A DNA stretch of 64,000 bases, taken from assembly GCF_000934755.1 (NCBI RefSeq), contig NZ_KN882176.1, positions 81,124 to 145,123 of the forward strand, in the 5' to 3' direction. The translations under genes and the position numbers were made by a program. The DNA comes from Desulfonatronovibrio magnus (GTDB lineage: Bacteria; Desulfobacterota; Desulfovibrionia; Desulfovibrionales; Desulfonatronovibrionaceae). Below the pieces are notes generated by a model. That model was not told where the DNA came from and searched no databases. It saw nothing but the letters and a program-made list of their open reading frames with translations. How positions within the stretch are numbered: the first letter of the stretch is position 1; every line of letters starts with the position of its first letter. Positions 18,972 to 27,283 of this stretch are shown here, piece after piece.

Positions 18972-19445
18972 ATGAATCCAATGAGTTTGCTTGGATATCT
19001 TTTGATTTTTCTTTTTGTTGCCATAGGCAATGCCGCGATTTACGCCAGGATGAAAGAATGGCGACGCAACAGGCTGAAGTCCCTGGATAATGAATTCAAG
19101 GATCTGGAGCAAAGTTATGCCAAATTGCAAAATGATATCAGGGAGGCTCAGTCAAGAGAGAATCAGATAAAAGCAGAACTGCTCGACTCAAAAAAGACTT
19201 CAATTAGAGAAAGTGAGAATCAGGAAAATGGAAAAAATTCCAAGAAAGGAAAAAAGGCTAAAACCGTTCTGGATATTCTCAAAGAAATGGAACTGGTGGA
19301 CAATGAAAAGCTTGAAAAAGCCAATCATTATCTGGAGCGCAGCGATAACGCCGGACTGAAGATGGAAGATGTTCTTGTACTTCTTGGACTGGTTACATCT
19401 GACCAGCTCAAAAAAGCTCAGGCAGCGCTAAGGAGAAGTGAATGA
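18972..19445 (+). CDS. Membrane-anchored coiled-coil protein with MshEN-like C-terminus
   Basis: A 157-residue protein: an N-terminal membrane helix (about residues 4-22, SLLGYLLIFLFVAIG), a charged coiled coil to about 75, a Lys-rich linker, and a C-terminal segment from about 95 (TVLDILKEMELVDNEKLEKA and GLVTSDQLKKAQ). The end resembles the helical half of the GspE/MshE N-terminal domain, which reads e.g. GLIT..QL..AL; this is inference. The ATG at 18972 has GAGGAG upstream. The gene overlaps the next by four bases (ATGA). Confidence 0.6.
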   Translation: MNPMSLLGYLLIFLFVAIGNAAIYARMKEWRRNRLKSLDNEFKDLEQSYAKLQNDIREAQSRENQIKAELLDSKKTSIRESENQENGKNSKKGKKAKTVLDILKEMELVDNEKLEKANHYLERSDNAGLKMEDVLVLLGLVTSDQLKKAQAALRRSE

Positions 19446-19675
19446 ATTTACTGATATGGGCTGCTCTTCTAATAATTCTGTCTTTCTGGATAATAGGGTA
19501 TTTTTATGTTAAAATGCATGGAGACATTACTGCGAGAGAACATAAATTATCCATGACCAGAACCAAAATGAAGCATCAGATGGCTGGTCTTGAAAGCCAG
19601 AAAAAAAAGCTGGATGAAAGTATTGCCGCCATGCAGAAAGAGATGGCCATGATTCAGAAAGGTCAGGAAGAATAA
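19442..19675 (+). CDS. Small membrane protein with coiled coil
   Basis: 77 residues: one N-terminal transmembrane helix (about 3-22, LLIWAALLIILSFWIIGYFY) and a charged helical tail with heptad-like spacing (about 40-75). Starts inside the stop codon of the preceding gene (ATGA), so the two are coupled and probably form a complex. The shape recalls phage-shock (PspB-like) or divisome accessory proteins, but I recognise no family signature. Confidence 0.6.
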   Translation: MNLLIWAALLIILSFWIIGYFYVKMHGDITAREHKLSMTRTKMKHQMAGLESQKKKLDESIAAMQKEMAMIQKGQEE

Positions 19676-19700
19676 TTTTACAGCGAAAATTAAAAAAATG

Positions 19701-19842
19701 GTAACAGTTTAGCCATTTGCATGTGGCACGGGGACTGGCTCTCCCGGCCCTTGTTTTATTAAATCTGTGTTTTACATCAACAAAAAACAAGGGCTGGGGT
19801 GTCTGTCCCCTGCTTCTCTTAGAAAAGGGCTAAACTATTACA
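19701..19842 (+). repeat. Rep-H long-hairpin element, copy 1
   Basis: About 140 bp that folds on itself: outer arms gtaacagtttagcc / gggctaaactattac and inner arms cggcccttgtttt / aaaacaagggctg. A related copy is at 50441-50580, and end fragments recur at 12412-12456. No coding content. It starts 26 bases after the preceding gene. Confidence 0.7.
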
Positions 19843-19885
19843 AAAAATGATTGATTCAGAAATAACTGATAACTTTTAATTTTTA

Positions 19886-20030
19886 TCACTAATGCGACAT
19901 TTTGTGTTAGTTGTTGCCATGGCCTCCGGGGAAGGGCACTTTTGCCGACCTCAAGCAGCAAAACAGCAGGACTATCCGGCGGCAAAATATCCAGTACCTT
20001 ACCGGCTAAAAATAAAGTGTCCCCGGTGTG
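19886..20030 (+). repeat. Rep-D MITE-like element, copy 2
   Basis: tttatcactaatgcgacatt at the left, the shared block gcacttttgccgacct in the middle, gactatccggcggcaaaa, and ataaagtgtcc at the right: the same order as 15205-15345, with the right terminal repeat more eroded. Confidence 0.75.
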
Positions 20031-20070
20031 TTATATCTGGACACTCAAAAGTCTTATATCCACACGCATT

Positions 20071-21720
20071 TTATTTTTGTTGTTCTGGCTCCTGTGAGCT
20101 TCGAGCTTCCAGCCTGTCAGCCAGGGCCATGAGAAAGTCAACTGCTTCATCCTTTTTTTCTTTTGCAGGCTCCTGGTTATCCTGCTGGTTCAGCTCCTGT
20201 GTTTCTTCTTGAGCTTTTTCGGCCTCTTCCTTTTCAGAGATCTCTTCTGTATCTTGTTTTTCAGACACACTCAAGTTCTCGGGCAGCTCAAAATCATCGT
20301 CGGATGTCGGAATAGTTTCCTGGCCTTCATGTGAAAAAGTAGCCTGTTGCTGACCTGAAGGCTCAGCAGGCTCTTCTATGGGTTGATGGGACTGGTCGAC
20401 GGTATGCTCTTGCTCTAATACTGAATCTTCATGGCCTGCTTCCTGCTCATTTTCCTGCTCGTGTTTCTGCTCGTGTTCATCTTCAGGCTTTTCCTGCGAG
20501 TCTTCCTGTTCAACCATAGCCTGACGGGTTTTGTTTATCATTTCATCAAGATGCTCTCTTTCCTGGCCGGGCAAACTGCTTTTCCAGAGTTCTTCGTAAA
20601 TATCCAGAGCCTTGGCATATTCTTCCTGTCCAAAAAGAATATCAGCCATGGACCTGGTTTTAGCATCGCTTTCCAGATCAAAATCATCCAGTTCTTCCGG
20701 ATCCTCATAAAGTTCTGTCTCACCAGTCGCAGTGCGCTCTAATTGTTCAGGCTGGGCATCCTGTTCCTGAAGCGATTTTTCCAAGTCATCTTCAGGTGTT
20801 TCTTCCAGGCTTTGATCGGGAGTATCCTTCTGAACCTCAGGATCGTCGGGTGTCTCGACTGTCTTTTTATCTTCAGTTTCGAAATTTTCATCAAAGTCGG
20901 CCAGGGGGTCCTGAGTCTCAGAATCCTGACTGTCATCCTCCTGGTCCATAGGCTCAAACATGGCATCCAAATCCAGTTCCTGGTCTTCCTTAGAAAGGGA
21001 AGAAGGGTCTTCTCTGGAAATAAGATCCTGGTCCAAGTCGAGCTGGCCATCTTCTGGATCGGACTTTTCCTGAGGTTCTGAAGCTTCAGAAGGGGTTTTA
21101 GTTTCGGGTAGAAATTCAGTCTCTGTGGGATCTATGTCTTCATCTGCAACAGGAGTTTCTTCAGGGTGCTGTACATGCCGATCTTCGTATGATTGTTCTT
21201 GGGAAGGTTCTTCTTGTTGACTGTCAGGGACAGGCAGCTCTGGTTCCGTCTCTAAAGAACCAGAAGGATGGTGGCTGATGGTTTCCTGGCTTTTGTCATT
21301 TGCTGCATGCGGCATGTTAAGGCTTTTAAGTCCTGACCACATGATGTCCGACCACGTGGCATCCTTTTGCCTGGCAGACATGGAAAAAAATGAAGCTGCC
21401 AGGGCCAGATCGTTTTGCCCATTTTCAGCAAGATCAGTGGCAATACTGTCCCAAAACTCCTGGTTGCTGGAAAATAAAGCAAAAATATCCTGGTGAATAG
21501 CTCTTGATTGTTGGGTATTGCCTGCTTGCTTATGGATGGAAGCTAAAAGCAGTTTGGCTTCCAAATGTTCAGGATACTTTTCAAGGCCTTTGGTAAGAGT
21601 ATTAATGGCAAGTTCAGTATCTTTATTCAGGAAGTAAAGTTTTGCTAAGGGGAAAAAAAGCTTAGAGCCAGGCTCAAGCTCCAGAACCTCTTCATAAAAT
21701 TTTAATTTGTCTTGGGACAT
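20071..21720 (-). CDS. Highly acidic TPR-repeat protein
   Basis: 549 residues. The first 130 form tetratricopeptide-like helical repeats (KFYEEVLELEPGSKLFFPLA, AINTLTKGLEKYPEHLEAKL). The middle and end are dominated by Glu, Asp and Gln (e.g. EHEQKHEQENEQEAGHED near 430), with one more TPR-like island near 355-385 (ILFGQEEYAKALDIYEELW). No signal peptide or membrane helix. The low-complexity part is probably disordered. Last gene of the PilT-containing minus-strand run. A scaffold role is plausible; sequence alone does not say for what. Confidence 0.6.
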   Translation of the reverse strand: MSQDKLKFYEEVLELEPGSKLFFPLAKLYFLNKDTELAINTLTKGLEKYPEHLEAKLLLASIHKQAGNTQQSRAIHQDIFALFSSNQEFWDSIATDLAENGQNDLALAASFFSMSARQKDATWSDIMWSGLKSLNMPHAANDKSQETISHHPSGSLETEPELPVPDSQQEEPSQEQSYEDRHVQHPEETPVADEDIDPTETEFLPETKTPSEASEPQEKSDPEDGQLDLDQDLISREDPSSLSKEDQELDLDAMFEPMDQEDDSQDSETQDPLADFDENFETEDKKTVETPDDPEVQKDTPDQSLEETPEDDLEKSLQEQDAQPEQLERTATGETELYEDPEELDDFDLESDAKTRSMADILFGQEEYAKALDIYEELWKSSLPGQEREHLDEMINKTRQAMVEQEDSQEKPEDEHEQKHEQENEQEAGHEDSVLEQEHTVDQSHQPIEEPAEPSGQQQATFSHEGQETIPTSDDDFELPENLSVSEKQDTEEISEKEEAEKAQEETQELNQQDNQEPAKEKKDEAVDFLMALADRLEARSSQEPEQQK

Positions 21721-21753
21721 TAAAAAGCTCCTGTCCTGATGCTCCTACTTGGG

Positions 21754-22026
21754 TCAGGGTGAGAAAAAATATAAAACTTCATTGTCTTTAACATAACGCA
21801 TTTCTCTGCGGACTGCTTCCATCAGGTAGTCATCATCTTCTCGCAGAGCCATTATCTGACGACTAAGTTCCCTGTTTTCTTCAATCAGGGCATTGTTTCT
21901 CTGCTCTAATTCCAGATAAGATTCATTGATCTCAAGATAATTTAGAACACCGCTTGGAGTCCATATCAACTTATGGATCATAAACGCGTTAAGAATAAGA
22001 AGTAGGATAATGATCAGTCTGTACAT
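21754..22026 (-). CDS. FtsB/DivIC-like septum-formation initiator family protein
   Basis: 90 residues: an N-terminal transmembrane helix (about 3-20, RLIIILLLILNAFMIHKLIW) followed by a coiled coil (about 33-65) and a short conserved tail reading MRYVKDNEVLYFF, which fits the FtsB family pattern (..yi..gE.vy.f). FtsB bridges FtsL and FtsQ in the divisome. Preceded by the 22029-22298 gene with a two-base gap. The family call rests on architecture and tail, not on a search. Confidence 0.7.
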   Translation of the reverse strand: MYRLIIILLLILNAFMIHKLIWTPSGVLNYLEINESYLELEQRNNALIEENRELSRQIMALREDDDYLMEAVRREMRYVKDNEVLYFFSP

Positions 22027-22028
22027 TT

Positions 22029-22298
22029 TTATTGCAACAATCGATCTTTTTCGACTTCAAGATAGGAAATCGGTATTTCAAGTTCACTTAGAAACAGATT
22101 TGTTGCAGCCTCTATGCGGTCCACTTCTTCCTGGCAAAGGCTCATTTCTGAAACATTGGATATAACAGTTCTAAGATGTTGAAACTCAGTGATTATCTCT
22201 GAGTGCATGGCAATTTTGCTCAGCACGGGTTCCAGTTCAACGATGGTCAAAAGGCAGTGTTTCAGCCTGTGCTGGAGTAAAGTAGATTCAATGTGCAT
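22029..22298 (-). CDS. Small helical protein of unknown function
   Basis: 89 residues, predicted all helical from its composition, no membrane segment. I start it at 22298, where GGGAGG precedes the ATG; this start lies inside the last codons of the receiver-like gene (11-base overlap), so the two are coupled. No recognised domain. It stands between a receiver-like protein and the FtsB-like protein in the same operon. Confidence 0.55.
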   Translation of the reverse strand: MHIESTLLQHRLKHCLLTIVELEPVLSKIAMHSEIITEFQHLRTVISNVSEMSLCQEEVDRIEAATNLFLSELEIPISYLEVEKDRLLQ

Positions 22299-22764
22299 TT
22301 TTAACCTCCCGTGCCTGATTCCAGGGTTGGTAATAATCTTCATAACCTTTTAATGCTTGATTAATTAATTCTTTCATACGTTCTAAGTCACCTTTGTTTA
22401 TAAAAAAGTTTGCGCCGGCGATAAATGCTTTTTGTTGATGCAGGCTTGGTGCATCCGAGCCTATAAGTATGAGATTGATATCTCTGCGGATATTGCCGGG
22501 CCAGGTTTTTATTTCATCGTATATGGGTTTGAAGTCGGGCCTGTCTTCCAGAACTATACACTGGTACTGGTTAAGCCTGAGTTTCTGGACAGCAGTACTG
22601 ACACTGGCGGCCCCAGTTGTCAGGTAGCCCTGTTCCTTGAAAATGGTCTGCAGATTTTTGGCTGTATCAGCTTCTGTCAGACAAATAAAACATACATTGG
22701 ATCCAGGTGGGAAAAAATCCGGTTCTACCCGTTTGGTATCAGTGTTTTCCTGTGTTTGGCTCAT
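22288..22764 (-). CDS. Receiver-like (CheY-fold) domain protein
   Basis: 158 residues. Segments VCFICLTEADTAKNLQTIF, QCIVLEDRP, INLILIGSD and AFIAGANFFINKGDLERM follow the strand-helix order of a response-regulator receiver, with the Lys of beta-5 replaced in a KGD context. The phospho-acceptor position reads VLEDRPDF; the acidic residues at beta-1 (LTEAD) are partly kept. It may be a degenerate or non-phosphorylated receiver. There is no output domain. It follows the PilU-like gene after a repeat-filled gap (22815-23035). Confidence 0.6.
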   Translation of the reverse strand: MSQTQENTDTKRVEPDFFPPGSNVCFICLTEADTAKNLQTIFKEQGYLTTGAASVSTAVQKLRLNQYQCIVLEDRPDFKPIYDEIKTWPGNIRRDINLILIGSDAPSLHQQKAFIAGANFFINKGDLERMKELINQALKGYEDYYQPWNQAREVKNAH

Positions 22765-22814
22765 GGACTTCTCATTTTGGTATGGGGTTGGAAGTTACTG
22801 TATTTAAAAAAACA

Positions 22815-23035
22815 GAAAAATTTGAACCGCAAAGGCGCAAAGGACTCAAAGTTAAAGACAATAAAGAAGATATTTTTGAAAATCGGGCATCGGTTTTCAA
22901 AAAGGCTGCCTTATCATTTGCCGCTCCCCGGCAAATGAAAAAATTTCTTTCTTCCTTTGCGCCCTTTGCGTCTTGAGTGAGTCTTCGAACGGGCGGTTAA
23001 AAATATTTTTTTGGGTTGAGGACGAAGCCAGCATT
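22815..23035. repeat. Rep-C element, uninterrupted copy
   Basis: A 220-bp block whose reverse complement lines up with 30010-30370, starting aatgctggcttcg, through aaccgcccgttcg and aagactcactcaagacg, to tcttctttattgtc. Compared with that copy it lacks three short insertions, so it shows the empty sites. It contains a hairpin catttgccg.../...cggcaaatg. Confidence 0.85.
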
Positions 23036-23041
23036 AAATAA

Positions 23042-24205
23042 CTATTTCTTACCGTAATCAACATCAAGTTCCAACCCTTCAATATCCGTAACTTTTTCAC
23101 CCCTCAGCGATTTGACCCGGTCAATCATCTGCTTGAGCCTGGACCGATCCGAAGCATTGAGCATGGCCACGTCTTCAGCAATTATTTCATTTTCATACAG
23201 ATTCATGAGGTACTGGTCAAATGTGGTCATGCCATAAGCATCACCTTCAGCTATAACATTGTAGAATGTTTTTTCATCATCCTCACCGTTAAGGATCAAA
23301 TCTTTAACTCTAAGGTTGTTGCGCATGATTTCAAAGGCAGCAACTCTTCCGCCGCTCTGTCTTAGCATAAGTCGTTGCGAAACAACGTATTTAAGACTTT
23401 CAGCAAGCCTGGATCTTATGAGACGCTCTTCGTTTAGCTCAAACATGCCGATGATGCGGTTGACTGTTTGTCCGGCATCGCTGGTGTGCAGAGTGCCCAG
23501 AACAAGATGTCCTGTTTCCGCAGCCTCTAAGGCGATGGAAATGGTTTCTCTATCTCTGATTTCACCCACAAGTATTACTTTAGGCGCCTGCCGCAGAGCC
23601 GCTCTCAGTCCTGAAGCAAAAGTATTAAAGTCAATGCCCATTTCCCGCTGATTGATAACCGCTCGTTTGTGCTGATGCTGAAACTCCACAGGATCTTCAA
23701 GAGTAACAATGTGTTTATACTCCTGATTGTTAATTTCATCAATCAAAGCGGCCAGAGAAGTAGACTTACCTGTTCCTGTGCCTCCGGTGACCAGAATCAT
23801 GCCGTACTTTTCAGAGGCCATTTCATTGAAGATGGGCGGCAGTTTGAGCTGCTCCATTGAGGGCACTGTCATGGAAAGTTTGCGCATTACTATGGCCAGT
23901 GATCCTTTCTGACCAAATACATTAACCCTGAATCTGGCTTGTCCTGGAAGTTCATAGGACAGATCGCATGATCCGGTATTAAGCTGGTCCTGGTAAAGAC
24001 GCATGTTGCGCCCCATCATGGCCATGGCAACAGCCTCGGTTTGAAAAGGCACAAGAGGCCCAAGTCCGGGCCTGGTTGCAACAGTGATCAGTTTACCATG
24101 AACTTCGGCCTGAATTTTTTTACCCACAGTGAGTATGATATCAGACAGGTCAGGGTAGGCCTGCAAGGTTTGGCTGATGAGGTCGTCCAACTGGGATCTG
24201 AGCAT
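23042..24205 (-). CDS. PilT/PilU-family type IV pilus retraction ATPase
   Basis: 387-residue hexameric secretion ATPase. Walker A GGTGTGKST near 140, Asp box, Walker B VILVGEIRDRET near 208 and the His box TGHLVLGTLHT near 233 are intact; the N-terminal PAS-like domain spans about 1-100. It follows a second paralogue after ten bases. The C-terminus is longer than in PilT (LRGEKVTDIEGLELDVDYGK), like PilU, which assists retraction. Pilus assembly genes are not nearby apart from prepilin peptidase at 28765. Confidence 0.88.
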   Translation of the reverse strand: MLRSQLDDLISQTLQAYPDLSDIILTVGKKIQAEVHGKLITVATRPGLGPLVPFQTEAVAMAMMGRNMRLYQDQLNTGSCDLSYELPGQARFRVNVFGQKGSLAIVMRKLSMTVPSMEQLKLPPIFNEMASEKYGMILVTGGTGTGKSTSLAALIDEINNQEYKHIVTLEDPVEFQHQHKRAVINQREMGIDFNTFASGLRAALRQAPKVILVGEIRDRETISIALEAAETGHLVLGTLHTSDAGQTVNRIIGMFELNEERLIRSRLAESLKYVVSQRLMLRQSGGRVAAFEIMRNNLRVKDLILNGEDDEKTFYNVIAEGDAYGMTTFDQYLMNLYENEIIAEDVAMLNASDRSRLKQMIDRVKSLRGEKVTDIEGLELDVDYGKK

Positions 24206-24215
24206 TGATCAACTC

Positions 24216-25298
24216 CTAAACTTCAGTAAAATCCTGAGGAGGTTCTGACAGAAATTCCTTGAATTTGGATTTGTTTACGGCCTTGTTGTAGGCATCCTCA
24301 GAGTCAATTATTCTTTTTTGCAGATGTTTCATAATGGCATCATCAAGGGGCTGCATGCCGAATTTTTTGCCAGTCTCAATGACAGAATTAATTTGGAAGT
24401 TTTTACCTTCTCTAATGAGATTGCGCACAGCAGGTGTAGCAATAAGAATTTCAAGTGCAGCCACTCTGCCCGGCTTGTCAATGCGTTTAAAAAGGGTTTG
24501 TGCGATAATCGCTCTTAAGGATTCAGAAAGGCTGGACCTGATCTGTCCCTGCATTTCTCCGGGAAATACTTCAATGATTCTGTCAATGGTTTTAGACGCG
24601 GAAATGGTGTGCAGGGTGCCAAAGACCAGATGTCCTGTTTCAGCAGCTTCCAGAGCAAGCTCTATGGTTTCAAGGTCTCGCAGTTCGCCAACCAGTATGA
24701 TGTCCGGGTCTTCCCTCAAGGCACCACGCAGTGCGGACTTGAAGCTTGAAGTGTCTCTGCCCACTTCTCGCTGATTGATCAGGCAATGGACAGGTTCATG
24801 CACAAATTCAATGGGATCTTCAATGGTTAGAATATGATCTTTGCGGGTTTTGTTGGCATAGTCGATAATAGCCGCCAGAGTTGTGGATTTACCACTTCCT
24901 GTGGGGCCGGTCACAAGCACCAGACCTTTTGGGAGCATGGCCATTCTCTTCATGATGGGTGGAAGTCCCAAATCTTCAATGCTTAGAATTTTTTGAGGTA
25001 TTTCTCTGAAAACGGCGGCAACACCACGTCGCTGGAGAAAGAAATTGACCCTGTATCTGGCCAGATTGGGAATTTCATATGAAAAGTCAACATCTCCGCT
25101 TTCTTCAAAAAGTTTGACCTTGTTTTCCGGAGTGATTTCATAAAGCATTTTTTTGAGTTCTTCGTGCTCAAGAGATTTATATTTAATTCTTTGCAAATCT
25201 CCGTGCAGGCGTATGATGGGCTGAGAGCCAGTGGAAAGGTGCAGGTCCGATGCACCGAGCTCGTGCATCATTTTGAAAAAAGCATCTATCTGGGCCAT
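24216..25298 (-). CDS. pilT: Type IV pilus twitching motility ATPase PilT
   Basis: 360 residues, the standard PilT length. N-terminus MAQIDAFFKMMHELGASDLH, with the typical DLHLSTGSQPIIRLHG substrate-fold start; Walker A GPTGSGKST near 128; Walker B IILVGELRDLET near 195; His box TGHLVFGTLHT near 220. It powers pilus retraction at the inner membrane base. First gene of a run with the PilU-like paralogue. The tail carries the EFLSEPPQDF extension instead of the AIRNPE seen in many relatives. Confidence 0.92.
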   Translation of the reverse strand: MAQIDAFFKMMHELGASDLHLSTGSQPIIRLHGDLQRIKYKSLEHEELKKMLYEITPENKVKLFEESGDVDFSYEIPNLARYRVNFFLQRRGVAAVFREIPQKILSIEDLGLPPIMKRMAMLPKGLVLVTGPTGSGKSTTLAAIIDYANKTRKDHILTIEDPIEFVHEPVHCLINQREVGRDTSSFKSALRGALREDPDIILVGELRDLETIELALEAAETGHLVFGTLHTISASKTIDRIIEVFPGEMQGQIRSSLSESLRAIIAQTLFKRIDKPGRVAALEILIATPAVRNLIREGKNFQINSVIETGKKFGMQPLDDAIMKHLQKRIIDSEDAYNKAVNKSKFKEFLSEPPQDFTEV

Positions 25299-25465
25299 TG
25301 GTTACTCCGTTTAGAAAGTGATCCGTAAACTGTTATCTGTTATCAGTTATCTGTTATTTGTCCCGTTATTGGGCAGTCGAAAGTTATCATGCAACATTAT
25401 TAATTATGTTTTTTTAAACTTTACTTTGAGCAGCTGTGATTCAGGATGTTAATGAACATGAGCTT

Positions 25466-26005
25466 TCAGTTCTCAAGCTGTCTGTAAAAGCCGCGAAAGT
25501 AGTTCACACCTGATACCAGGGCCAGAACAAGAGCGATATATATAAGTATCTGGCCTATGATGGTGGGATCAAATCCCCACCATTCATAATGCAAAATAAG
25601 CGGGCACAGGGCTACAACCTGAAAAATTGTTTTAAGTTTGCCGTATTTGTCCGCAGCAATAACCACGTTTTGATCCGCGGCAATGGCTCTGAGTCCGGTT
25701 ACAGTTATTTCTCTGCCAATTATGATGATGGCCACCCAGGCCTGGAGCCAGTCATTGGCTACGAGCATGATCATTACAGACGCTATTAATAACTTATCGG
25801 CCAATGGGTCAAGAAATTTACCCATGTTTGTTACCATATTATATTTTCTGGCTACAATCCCGTCAACCAGGTCGGTCAGGGAAGCCGCGATGAATATGAG
25901 CATGGCCAGTGCTGCAGTCACTTTGCTCGGAAAGTAAAGAAGTGCCACAATTACAGGAATGCAGCCGATGCGGGCAAAGGTCAGGCTGTTGGGAAGATTA
26001 AACAT
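25466..26005 (-). CDS. pgsA: CDP-diacylglycerol-glycerol-3-phosphate 3-phosphatidyltransferase
   Basis: Integral membrane enzyme that makes phosphatidylglycerophosphate, the committed step to phosphatidylglycerol and cardiolipin. It has 179 residues and several membrane helices. The CDP-alcohol phosphotransferase motif D-x2-DG-x2-AR-x8-G-x3-D-x3-D is complete, from LTDLVDGIVAR through GKFLDPLADK (about residues 42-70). Followed upstream on the same strand by the lytic transglycosylase gene, with a 12-base gap. Confidence 0.94.
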   Translation of the reverse strand: MFNLPNSLTFARIGCIPVIVALLYFPSKVTAALAMLIFIAASLTDLVDGIVARKYNMVTNMGKFLDPLADKLLIASVMIMLVANDWLQAWVAIIIIGREITVTGLRAIAADQNVVIAADKYGKLKTIFQVVALCPLILHYEWWGFDPTIIGQILIYIALVLALVSGVNYFRGFYRQLEN

Positions 26006-26017
26006 GAGTTACCGACC

Positions 26018-26629
26018 CTACTTATTTTGTGCGTAAATTTCCAGAACTTTACGCACGTAGTTTTGCGTTTCCCGAAAAGGGGGAATGCCATTATATCTTT
26101 CAACCCTGCCTGGCCCGGCGTTATAGGCGGCAAGGGCCAGGGAAACATCCCCGAATCTGTCGATAAGGTAACGGAAATACCTGGTTCCGGCTTCAATATT
26201 ATCACGAGGATCAAATGGAGTTGTAAGGCCCAGATCTTTTTGAGTCTCCGGCATGATCTGCATCAAGCCCTCTGCTCCGGCATGAGATACTGCCACAGGA
26301 TTGAAGTTTGATTCAACCTGAATCATGGCCTGGATCAAAACAGGATCAATGGAGTAAAGCCTGCCATACCTGTGAGTGAGTTGCACAATATCCTGACTGT
26401 GCGGGTCGCGGGTTCTGAACATCCCAAATGGACGAAACTTGTCTGAGGTAGGCAGATCTGTGAAATGAAAAGTGCCGTTTTCGTCCTGATAATAGTATAT
26501 ACCATTGGCCTGGCTGATGCCGGGAATAAACATAAATAAAATGAAAATCATAGTCACAAGAGTTGTCCAGAATGGAAGTACCGGGTGATCAGATTTGAAT
26601 GTGAGTCTGTTTGTAATGTTATTCATCAT
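26018..26629 (-). CDS. Exported lytic transglycosylase (SLT) with N-terminal DUF4124-like segment
   Basis: 203 residues. A signal anchor or signal peptide (about 18-42) is followed by a short segment GIYYYQDENGTFHFTDLP typical of DUF4124, then an SLT/goose-lysozyme-like domain. Its catalytic Glu is in IQAMIQVESNFNP (about 107), with GLMQIMPETQ near 123 and AYNAGPGRVERYNG near 165. It cleaves peptidoglycan glycan strands with anhydro-muropeptide release in the periplasm. Co-directional with pgsA and mobA. Confidence 0.88.
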   Translation of the reverse strand: MMNNITNRLTFKSDHPVLPFWTTLVTMIFILFMFIPGISQANGIYYYQDENGTFHFTDLPTSDKFRPFGMFRTRDPHSQDIVQLTHRYGRLYSIDPVLIQAMIQVESNFNPVAVSHAGAEGLMQIMPETQKDLGLTTPFDPRDNIEAGTRYFRYLIDRFGDVSLALAAYNAGPGRVERYNGIPPFRETQNYVRKVLEIYAQNK

Positions 26630-26637
26630 ATGCAGCG

Positions 26638-27249
26638 CTAATGCTCTTCAGGGATAGTTTCACCCTTTAAGAACCTGAGGTCGTGGGGATAGTTTACATT
26701 AAAGAAATATTTCTCTTCACGTGTCCCATACTCAATATGACTGCGATAGTCAAAGGGAATGGCTTTACTGAGCTTATAGCAACCATTGCGATATGAATCA
26801 ATAAGCAGATCTAAGCTTTCTGGTTCGTAAATGGCTACAAGAGCTTCGATGTAACCGGTGGATTTTTGATAAAATGTTGTCATACAATGCTTTCCTGGAC
26901 GCTGGCAGCGTTTTTGTATCAGGCGCTGTAAAATATCCTGACGCATGCCTGGCAGATCACAGGCCAATATCAGACATGGTGCCTTAAGATTTTGCAAAGC
27001 GGTTATGATTCCGCCCATGGGACCTATTCCAGGGATTTTGTCCAGCATCCACCCTGAGTTGTTTGCTGAGTCAGGCACTTCCCGGCCCACACAATATGTT
27101 TCAGAGCAGACCATTGCTGCCAGATCCAGCATATTATACAGCAGGGGTTTTCCCTTAACAAGCAGTTGCGTCTTGTCCTGGCCAAGCCTGGTACTCTTGC
27201 CTCCGGCGAGAACTACAGCGCGAATTTCTGTATTGACAGTCTCATTCAT
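26638..27249 (-). CDS. mobA: Molybdenum cofactor guanylyltransferase MobA
   Basis: Transfers GMP from GTP to molybdopterin to make the MGD cofactor used by formate dehydrogenases and other DMSO-reductase-family enzymes. It has 203 residues with the nucleotide-binding start VVLAGGKSTRLGQDKTQLLV (residues 12-31) and the LACDLPGM motif near 95. The gene sits 34 bases after fdhE on the same strand, which makes sense because both serve formate dehydrogenase maturation. Confidence 0.9.
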   Translation of the reverse strand: MNETVNTEIRAVVLAGGKSTRLGQDKTQLLVKGKPLLYNMLDLAAMVCSETYCVGREVPDSANNSGWMLDKIPGIGPMGGIITALQNLKAPCLILACDLPGMRQDILQRLIQKRCQRPGKHCMTTFYQKSTGYIEALVAIYEPESLDLLIDSYRNGCYKLSKAIPFDYRSHIEYGTREEKYFFNVNYPHDLRFLKGETIPEEH

Positions 27250-27283
27250 TAGCTGACGATTCCTGTTAGGAGCTTAGTATCAA

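Noticed and set aside
20739-21081. Open frames antisense or shifted within the acidic TPR gene
   Set aside because: Expected from the Glu/Asp-rich repetitive codons; no independent evidence.
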